DNA of 64,000 nt, taken from assembly GCA_024516035.1 (NCBI GenBank), contig CM044957.1, forward strand, positions 17,567,224 through 17,631,223, read 5' to 3'. A model generated the notes under the pieces. That model did no database searches and was not told the origin of the DNA. It saw only the letters and a list, made by a program, of their open reading frames with translations. Source of the DNA: Bactericera cockerelli (Eukaryota > Arthropoda > Insecta > Hemiptera > Triozidae). Numbering within the stretch: the first letter of the stretch is position 1; the number at the start of each line of letters is the position of its first letter. Made by a program: the position numbers and the translations under genes. Below are positions 12,001 through 22,700 of this stretch, one piece after another.

Positions 12001-15000
12001 TACCGTTTCCCCAGCACCACCAAATTGAAATGGGCGTAGCGCCCTTATCGTTGAAGCACAAAATTCGGGGTTTGAAGCACAAAGAAGCACAAAATAAGCA
12101 CAAATTAGCCATGTAAAAAAAACATTACGTTTCGAAAGTGGTGGTTCTGGTGGTTCCCCAGGGGCCCCCGAAGTGGAATGGGCGTAGCGCCCTTATCGTT
12201 GAAGCACAAAATTCGGGGTTTGAAGCACAAAGAAGCACAAAATTCAAGGATTAATTTGACATCAAAAAAGTATTACGAATCAAAAGTGGTGGTGCTGGGG
12301 AAATGGGTGTGGGGGAGGGGGGTCTCCGAAAAATCGCAATAGCGCCCTTATCGTTGAAGCACAAAATTCGGGGTTTGAAGCACAAAGAAGCACAAAATAA
12401 GCACAAATTAGCCATGTAAAAAAAACATTACGTTTCGAAAGTGGTGGTTCTACCGTTTCCCCCAGCACCACCAAATTGAAATGGGCGTAGCGCCCTTATC
12501 GTTGAAGCACAAAATTCGGGGTTTGAAGCACAAAGAAGCACAAAATAAGCACAAATTAGCCATGTAAAAAAAACATTACGTTTCGAAAGTGGTGGTTCTA
12601 CCGTTTCCCCAGCACCACCAAATTGAAATGGGCGTAGCGCCCTCATCGTTGAAGCACAAAATTCGGGGTTTGAAGCACAAAGAAGCACAAAATAAGCACA
12701 AATTAGCCATGTAAAAAAAACATTACATTTTAAAGGTGGTGGTGCTGGCGAAATGGACCCGAAAAAAGAGCGATGTTGTTGGTGATGTTTGCACAAGAAA
12801 TACCTAAGACAGCATGTTTAATTGGTTGTTGATTAATTGCACAATGTAAGAAAATAAACTCCAAAGAACAAACTAACAATGTGAGTGTTACTGTGTATAG
12901 TGTTAAGTAGGTACCTATACGTATTGTTCTAGAAAAAAGTTTACTTTAAATAAACATACTAAAATGAATGTAGCGACTGTAGGTGAGCCTAGTCCATATG
13001 TACTCAGGACTGAAAGTGTAGAAGATCCGAATCAAAGGAAAGACGAGAATTTATAGATAGTATAAGGGCAAAACAAAGTTAAGATAAGCCAGACTGCCTC
13101 AAGACGGAGTTTCAACTGATCAAAATGCACTATAGCCCGACATAAGGCCTGAGGTAGAGTTTGGAAATATAATACAGTTTTTTAATTCCACCCTAAATGT
13201 TTCATTGTTTAGGTAGGCCACTTAGTCGCTTCCCATGCAGAAGGCCCTGGGTTCACATCCCACAGCCAACAGAAAATTGTATTCAAAATTTGGTTATAGT
13301 TATCTGCAAGGGAAAACTTTTGGTGTGCTTGTAATGATCCAATGACGTAATGACCTAAATGGGAAGTATTGTGTCACATCAGAGGGGAGACATAATGGGG
13401 GATGGGCAAGCTGCAACACAAGCAACCAGCGTGTACAGTAGCTACTTTTTCATGGACACAAATAAAAAGGCTGTGAAACACTCTTTTAAAAATAATCGTA
13501 TAATAAATAGAAAACACTGGGGCCAGCGTCGATGGGCCGTTGAATGCGCCGGGTCTCGTCAGATCACAGTTAAGCAACGCCAACGTTGAAGACTTCGTGA
13601 TGCTGGCATTCCGGCCCAACCCAGGCTGGGCGAGGTTAATGTGGGTAGCAGGTTTGTGAGATTCCTGCGAATGGAGGGTAACACCCCCGTCGGCGCGCCT
13701 TTCAACACATTGCCTAATATGCCAGACAGCATCTGCTCTCATCTAATTTTCCCTCTATTTATTATCTATCATATAATAATATATGTTTTGTAAGTATTTA
13801 CAACATGTTTTGTACTTCTTTAGTTTTAATAATTATATATTATTCTGGTTTCACTTGCGAATGGAGGGTAACACCCCCGTCGGCGCGCCGATATGACCAT
13901 GCAGATGAAAGCGACGTTAAACCCGGGACATTTTTAATCACTAAATTCATGAAGGCCACTATATTTATGATTGAATTATAACTAGGAAGAAGAAAGTTGT
14001 TTTCACATAGGTACCCAAAACATGACTGCCGCTGATAATAAAAGGGCAGAAGGGTTCATTGAAAATTGAAATCACCTCTCTACTATCACCACTTTCATTC
14101 AATATGAATAATCATATCAGGTCAATTATTATTTATCAATGCAGTGAATTACAAACCTGGTTTTTTTAAGTAGGTACTGTCTCACAAAGTACGTTCTTAA
14201 ATTTGATAATCAGGTTTAAATATAATTATACAAATATTTTGTCAGTACGTTTATAAATTTTACTAATATAATAATAATAATGCTTTCTCTTTGTGTTATT
14301 ACTTATTATGTCACAATTTTAGTGGTTAGCGCAGAATCGTAGGACTTAACCACTTATAATGCAAAGGATAGTAATTATAATTAACACAAAAACTAGAACA
14401 AGGCTGCATCCCACGACACAAGGACCACACTTCATAGGTGTGGCCCTTAGTGTGAGATGACGACAGCCAAAAGAAACTAGCATAAGTTCAATTAAAAATA
14501 TTATGAATTATGTAAACTGTCATTATTATATATATGAACCATTTACTTGTCTTGTATTAAAAAAAAAAAAATACAATATCTTGTATTTTTTTATCTGCCC
14601 ATAATTCCGCAACTGGTCGCTGATTCACATCAAAGCAGCTACTCATTTTTCCTACGAGGTATGAATGGACCCCGAACATCCAAATACAGAGCAGAAAAAT
14701 TCCTGCCCGAATCGAACTCAGGATCTCTGGACCACGGGCAGTAGTCACAACCGTTACGCCACGGATGCTGGCTTTGACCGTATTATAAGGACACAGTATA
14801 ATTTCTAACTGCATCTCAATGGAAAAATTCAGACACTTGATGTACGTAACAGTGAAGTTCAAATGGATCGGATGCCATCCATTTCTATTTTGAATTCAGG
14901 GAATTTATCACCGCGTTCTATGCCAATTTGGCCTTCGCTCTGTTTGAAGTGTGCGACTTATCGATGTGTCTGGGGTACCCCTAGTTGTGTGTCTGTTCAG

Positions 15001-18000
15001 ATGAAATTTCAAGTACATTTCAGCAGGAATGTGCAAGGTGTACAGAATGAAATAACGTAGCATATATTTTGTGATGTGGTTTTGTAATGTACTAAGTTCG
15101 AAATAGAATCAATAGACATGACGGGCGCCTAGATATTTTATTTAGGCATAAAAACTGGCTGGGGGACTATAAACAGGGAGTAGACCAGCAGTCTGGCTGG
15201 GGGACTATAAACAGGGAGTAGACCAGCAGTCTGGCTGGGGGACTATAAACAGGGAGTAGACTAGCAGTCTGGCTGGGGGACTATAAACAGGGAGTAGACT
15301 AGCAGTCTGGCTGGGGGACTATAAACAGGGAGTAGACCAGCAGTCTGGCTGGGGGACTATAAACAGGGAGTAGACTAGCAGTCTGGCTGGGGGACTATAA
15401 ACAGGGAGTAGACTAGCAGTCTGGCTGGGTCACAATAAAAAGGGAGTAGTCCAGCATTGGCTTGTTTCTGGGGGCCCTTGTCAATTATTAGCCTCCTTGT
15501 AAAGACAGTGGTAGAAGTGCTGAGTCATTCCTCCACTGTCTAGCTACCATCGTTCACGATGACGCCACCCTATGATGATCAAAATAAACCTCTCATTACC
15601 GAAAAATCTGAGATTCTGAGTTGATCCCTGGGACACTAAACTGTTTTGTATGCTAATTGCGATTGTTCAAAATTAAAAGGCTTTCTTTTGATCTTTAGTG
15701 CTTCCAAAAAAAAAAAAGTAAGTTTATACATTGGTCTGTCCCGGTAGCTCAGTGGAAAAGGCGGTAGTCTGGTAAACCACAGGTCGCGGGTTCGAAACCC
15801 AGCCGGGACATAACATGTTATCCTTCCATTTGGGATTTTTACCACTTAATAATACATCTTTAGCTTACTGCTGGAATAATGGGACTTAATAGTCTTTATC
15901 GGACAGTATAAATAATGCGATATTATTATTATTAATTTGTAAATCTGTACATTTATGTTGAATCTACTTTATCGAATTCAACTACTTATGGTAATTTTTC
16001 ATCGGACTCCTCCATTGATTGAATTAAAAAACTATCTAATATAAGTTAGGCAATATTTTTAATTCTGATTCTATCGATATTTTGCTATAATCTTCTACAT
16101 TAAAATAATTGACATATAGCCTTCCATACTTGCACACGAAACTTACGCATGCCAAATTTTACAACATATGATTTATGTATTAAATGACTAGGTAAATAAT
16201 AAATGCTATATAAAAATATACATGATTTTAATGACCCTGCAATATTTCGAATGCATGGATCTGTTTTCTTTCAACACATTGCCTAATATGCCAGACAGCA
16301 TCTGCTCTCATCTAACTTTCCCTCTATTTATTATCTATCATATATTAATATATGTTTTGTAAGTATTTACAACATGTTTTGTACTTCTTTAGTTTTAATA
16401 ATTATATATTATTCTGGTTTCACTTGATAGGAAATGATAAAATCAGTGGGAAAAAAGCAAAGGCTAAAGCGTAGGTATTCACGAGTAATTTTTTTGAACA
16501 GTTCTTCAAGGGTTGAAAACTATGATTTGGTTCTGGGTCTCGAACCCGGGACCTACCGTCTGGTGAGGATCTTACCACGAAGCAAGCCGTACGCTCAATA
16601 TTGTTTTCGTGTGTTAAGCCCCTCTTTTAATTGATGTTTCATCATCATTTCAGAAATGAACTCATCAAGGTTTTCAGTTTTGTCAAAGAAGTGGACGTGT
16701 TTGATTCAAGAGATGAAACCAACCTGAGACTCCTATCCAGGCCTGACCTGGGTATCACCTTCACCAAAATACACGCCTGGCGATTGACCCAGTACTCCAA
16801 GTGCGTCTTCCTCGATGCAGACGTATTGGTAAGTATTCAGTTCAGACCTATTGGTAAGTATTTAGATCAGACGTATTGGAAAGTATTCATTGTAGAGTTA
16901 TTGGTAAGTATTCATTGCAGACGTATTGAAGTATTCAGTGCTGACGTATTGGTAAGTATTGAGTTAAAAGGTATTGGTAAGTATTCAGTGCTGACGTATT
17001 GATAAGTGTTCAGTTAAGACCTATCGATAAGTATTCATTGCAGACTAATTTGTAAGTATTCATTGCAGACTTATTGATAAGTATTCATTGCAGACGTATT
17101 GAAGTATTCAGTGCTGACGTATTGGTAAGTATTGAGTTAATAGGTATTGGTAAGTATTCATTTCAGACTTATTGGTAAGTATTCAGTGCTGACCTATTGA
17201 TAAGTATTAATACTTACCAATAGTATTGATAAGTGTTCAGTTAAGAGGTATTGGTAAGTATTCTGTCAAGAGGTATTGGTAAATATGTAATTTTTTTTTT
17301 TAAATTGGAGAGAAAATAAAATGTAAATGCAACTAAGTAGGTACCTAATAATATTTTTGATGAAAGAATTCCGAGTGAGTCAGAGTATTATTTCTAGGAG
17401 GTCGCGCGTCCCTTTGGCCTAGCCTTGTTCTTACTCTCCATTCACAAGAAATCTATTTTGGGCGGGTGGCGAAATAATTAGCTCCCGACCTAATTTTTTT
17501 GTTCGCTCTAAATGTCAACAATCATTAGAATAAGAAATAAAGAATATTTAGAACCTACTTACCTATTTTGTAATGTTAATAGAGATTTACAGTGAGAAAG
17601 CAATTTTATTAAGTTCGCAATCTCTGGATAGAGAAACAATTATTTTAATAATAATAATAACTCTCTTTAGTGGAAGATAACCACCAGGCGAGGTTAATGA
17701 CCAAGCATTTTCTACCACCTAACCTAAGAGTCCTTATTATTATGTGGTCACAAACTCAAATTAATGAGGAAAAATTCATGCACTGGGTGGGATTTGAACC
17801 AACGGATCCTACGCTACCTGATTACCAGACTAGCGCGTTAACCACTTGACCATCAGTGCACTTTACTAACACGGAAAGTATTCCGGAAAAGTACTTTACT
17901 AACAAGGCTGAACTTACACTTAAGGCTGACACCAGACAGCAAATATCATCAGACATTGGCTGCCTAGGCGCCGCACACACTCACAAATGCACCTCATACA

Positions 18001-19735
18001 GTCTGAATTGAAATGACAGCATTACCAGAATCTGAGTCCAAGACCAAGGGTCAAGTTATAAGTTGACATTACAACGAAGATAAAGAAAGACCTCCACATT
18101 AGCATTATGTCCAGTAAATGGTTTTAAGTCCTTGGTAGACTTACCGACGGACGGCTGTATTTTATTGAGGAAATAATGGAGAACGCATAAATAATAATTA
18201 TATTTATTATACATCATGGGTAATGAACCTGACTCACAGAATCGGCCGTTATACGCAGAGAAAATCCCAACAATAACAAATTAATATTCTTCCACTTTAC
18301 ATGCTTTTGAGGTTAGTATAAAGGTAGACATAATATATTGTGTAGTTTCTTTAGTGATAGGTTTGAGACATCACGAGTTCTCCATGCCTTTTCCCCCAAC
18401 GTTGCTCCAGAGAAAAAAAACGTCTGTCCCGGTAGCTCACTGGTAAAGGCGGCACTCTGTGAATCCAGAGGTTCCAGAGGTCGTGGGTTCGAAACCCAAC
18501 CGGGACATGTCAAGTTATCATTCCATTTGGGATTTTTACCACATAATAATACGTCTTGGGCTTACTGCTGGAATAATGGGCCTTTAGTAGTCCAATCGGG
18601 TAGTATAAATAAGGCGATATTATTATTAACCCTTCTGGTTCCAGATTGTGCAGAACTGTGATGAGCTGTTTGACCGGGAGGAGTTGTCTGCCGCGCCGGA
18701 TGCCGGGTGGCCCGACTGTTTCAACTCTGGAGTCTTCGTGTTCAAGCCCTCGGACACCACTTACAACGCGCTCGTGGAGTTCGCTCTAGTCCATGGAAGC
18801 TTTGACGGTGAGGCTTGGGATACTCTGCATCAATTTTGAAGGAGGAGACAGCCTTAATTTGCACAGTAGAGATCAAGACATTATAATAAATAAATATCAA
18901 AGCTATTAGGTTGTTGTGTTTGTAGCCAGCTTGGCTACAGCTGGAGGGGTGAGTGATGGTCTCCAGCCAACTTACTTCAAAGTTGCTCGTCCTGAACCAC
19001 ATATTTATAAGTGCGATCAACCATCATGAGGACTTGGACTTTTCTTTATAAGCCATTAAACCCTTAGGAAACTGCAAGCTAGCCTGGCTTGTGAGGGTGG
19101 CTAGTCTGTTCTCTGTTTATAGTCCTCTACTCTAGCGGGACACTGGTCTTCTCCCTGTTTAACGTCCCCCAGTAGAGTTATTTTTAGGTCATACAGGAGT
19201 CTACGTTAGTCCCCCCCCCCTTTTTTTCAGCTACCGAGATACTTCCATTAAATACATACAGGGGTCAGTCAAACAAATCCCCTTTACCACAAAATGGTAA
19301 GAATAATAATAAATCTCGTTTGAAAGGTTCTGTTCACATGGTGTTTCAGGGGGAGACCAGGGACTTCTGAACCTTTACTTCGGTGACTGGGCTACAGCTG
19401 ACAGCTCCAAGCGTCTTCCCTTTCTCTACAACATGTGTTCCACATCCACCTACTCGTACCTGCCAGCTCTCAAACAGTAAGTGCCTCCAAATTACTGAAC
19501 AAGAATGCTCATTTCACTGGTTTGAATAGCAGTCATCGGTCATACACCATAATATATTTGAATATTTATTATTATAACGGACCAGCCAGATACAAGTGCA
19601 AGTAAACAAATAACATTTAAATAAGTATTGAAAAAGGAGCTGTAAAAATCAAAATGAGACAGTTAAAAAATATAATTATATGTCTGCTAAACATTGTGAT
19701 TGTATTATATATGTTGTATTAGTACAGCAAACAAT

Positions 19736-19777
<42 letters not shown>

Positions 19778-22700
19778 CAACGAAAACAATCGTGTTCCTT
19801 AAGTCCAATTTGATAACCCAATCCCAGCTCTACATCTGGGATTGGGGTTGATCAAATTCCCTATTCTAGTGTTCCAGAACAAGATTTTTCCTATGAATGC
19901 CTAAACAAATGACTGACCATTGCTATAGCAGTGTTTAAATTTGGCTCTGCACTTATCATTCTGATGGACGTAGCATTTCCACAGACAATTTGCACGGCAA
20001 GAAAATACGTTAAAAATACTATCAACACATTTTACAAGTTTCTTTTGTCGTGCAAAATTTGATTATAACTTTAGAATTAATACCTAACTAAAGCACGTTT
20101 TTGAGTCACAACAGATTGTATATATTGTATGTATTGTATATATTCTATGTAAATAAAACTTGATCAATATGTTTAATAATAATAATGAATTTTCTTGTTC
20201 TCTAATTCAGGTTTGGTTCTAAAGTGAAGATCATCCACTTCATTGGCAGTTCGAAGCCCTGGTTGCAACATTTCGACCCCTCAACCCGAACCATTCTCTC
20301 CGGGACTCCCACCTTACCAATTTCCTTCAGCTGTGGTGGGATGTGTTCGTGGTACACGTCCACCCCACTCTGTCCACAGAAATGGTGAGTTGAAATATGG
20401 TCTGTCAGAGGATCTTTTGCACGCTTTATTCATTTTCAGTCGCTTTTGTGTCACTTGTTTTGTATATTTTAGCAGGTTATGACACGTTTGGTCAATGCAA
20501 ACGCTCTTTAATCCAACTTTTTGAAGAAATCATTTTGGTTTTTCTTTTGTTTAGAATACGAGTACATATAGGTAATGTATCTGCTCGTTGGTTAGTCATG
20601 GGCAATATTTGTTGCATGTATACCGGGTATATTATGTACCTAGATGTACTATCTATGAGCCTACGGGTTTGTTTGTATAAATAAAAAAAATATCTATTAA
20701 ATTGTTTACTTGCTCTAATTTATCAAAATGATTGAAAGTGCCACTAAACTTACTCAACAATATATACACATCGTATTAACTATACCTACCTACATTATTT
20801 TGCATCCACAATTCTTTATGTCATAAATAATAAAATTGTATTTTTTTCAACAATTCTACCACAAAAAGTCTGAACATTTCAGTATAGCTACTTTTTGTAA
20901 TTTGCTGTATTTTATTGTTGTATTTTTTTTATGCTCGTTACTACTTCTATGCTTGGCCTGTTTTCGCTAACTTCTTCTATCACCTAATATTCCAGATTTT
21001 CTTGATATCTTTGCATCCTAATATCTATTGTCCTTTTTAAAAATTCCTCAGCAGTTTAGGAACACGAATTTTAACTGATTTCTGGAGAAAGAGATATTTA
21101 ATAGAATCATTTTATTTATATTTACATATGTACATACCTACATAATATAACATATTCTATTACCCTACTTATTCATTACAAAAATACTTACATAAATGTA
21201 GCTCACATTTCCTGGTAAATCTACAATACATAATGTTATCCTCATTTTTTCTTCCCGTTTCCTTGCTCGCTGCTTTTAAACTTCTGCTGATAAAGACTGC
21301 TGAGGGGTTTTCAATATCAAGTCTGCATGGTTTTGAATTGAGATTACTAATACTTGCACGTTTTTTGCTTCATATTATTGTAAAAATTGTACCAAATTTA
21401 CTTAAGATTCAAAATATGTTCAACTAGCTCGAATTTCATAAATCTTAAACCACTAAAACTATCAGCTTTGTTTTTCTATTGGAGTTTGTGTTTAAAACAA
21501 CCCACTAATTTTATTTTTATTCTCCTTTGAGAGAATATTAACAACCAGAGTTCTTAACCGTGCACAGTAAAGTTTGTTAAGCATGGATTTCTCACCAAGA
21601 TTTTGTTCTGTTTTCTGATTTGCACAGAGTGTTCACCGCCTCAGTAGTCTTTATTACACATCGTCAGTAGAAATTTTGTTAGAACAATACTTACCCCCTC
21701 CCCCTTCCACTCTATCTCCTCCTTTGACCAAAGGCACCCTCCCTCTGTTTTCCCTAGCAACAATGAAACGTACACATTCATTGATCCCTGGGAAAACATT
21801 ACCCAACAACATTTCACACCGGTTGCACATAATGAACAATTCAACTCATCAGGAAACCAACACTTCCTGGAAACACAGCTACATAATCAGCACAATCACT
21901 CACATCAACCCACAACTGCTGCACATTCAGACCCACATCCTCATCACAGTGAGCACTACCATATTTCAAATGAGCACTACCATGTTTCAAACGAGCACGA
22001 TCACGGTTCAAATGAGCACCATGAAATTCAGAATGAGCACAACGAAACTACTCATCATTATTTTCAGAACCACTACCACCAAGATAACAATCACAATCAT
22101 TCCCTAGACAACCACAACCATTCTTCTCGTCAAAGTAGTATTCCTCATTCTCTCTCATCTCCATCCATACTTCAAACCCACCATACATTCCATTCTGACA
22201 ATTCTCAAAACCAACCCTTCCTTGAACGAAATCCTGCATGCTCCTCACTTGTTGAACTAACAATACACGAAGACAACCCGCAGCTCAATGAAGACGTTCA
22301 AGGCAATGAAGGAAACGATGAGTCTGAGGTAAGCTTCGCTTGAAGTGCAGACAAAAGATAAAATAACTCTTCATTAAAATCAAACTCTACCATGATTCAA
22401 TCCCAGGGTGTTTGATTTAAAAATATACTTGAAATTAATTTGGATACATAACTGTTTGGAGTGTTCACTTGTGCAGCCCAAGAGCTAGAATACTCGAGGT
22501 TCCTTTAAAAGTGGAGAGTTTGAAATAAATATACCTACCTATTATTATATTTTCTATATTATTTAACAAATTTTAAATATATTTAATGTAAAGATAAAAC
22601 GATTTTTTATTACTTATACTGTTACTTTAAAAACCCAGTCCAATTTTCCAAAATTGTTTCAAGTTTAACTTCATAAAAATGAATCACTTTCGCATGTATA

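Larger units (their letters stand above)
32..16653 (+). other. Glycogenin intron, 16.6 kb, repeat-filled
   Basis: The intron runs from the GTAAGT at 32 to the TCATTTCAG acceptor ending at 16653. No further exon was recognised in it. It contains SINEs of four families, two inverted copies of a 147 bp periodic repeat, several MITEs and a 38 bp minisatellite, listed separately. Between these (for example 480-1190, 1700-2490, 7480-9090, 10870-11570, 13925-14540 and 15930-16260) I see AT-rich sequence with no supported gene, only degraded SINE-domain fragments such as those near 7560 and 7745 and AT-rich hairpins such as 8676-8715. Confidence 0.8.

Noticed and set aside
15738..15812. Functional tRNA-Thr gene
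   Set aside because: The acceptor stem pairs, but the T arm is imperfect and the same head is followed by a conserved non-tRNA body at several loci, so it is a SINE.
22048..22263. Minus-strand frame opposite glycogenin exon 7
   Set aside because: Shadow of the His-rich exon; no independent support.
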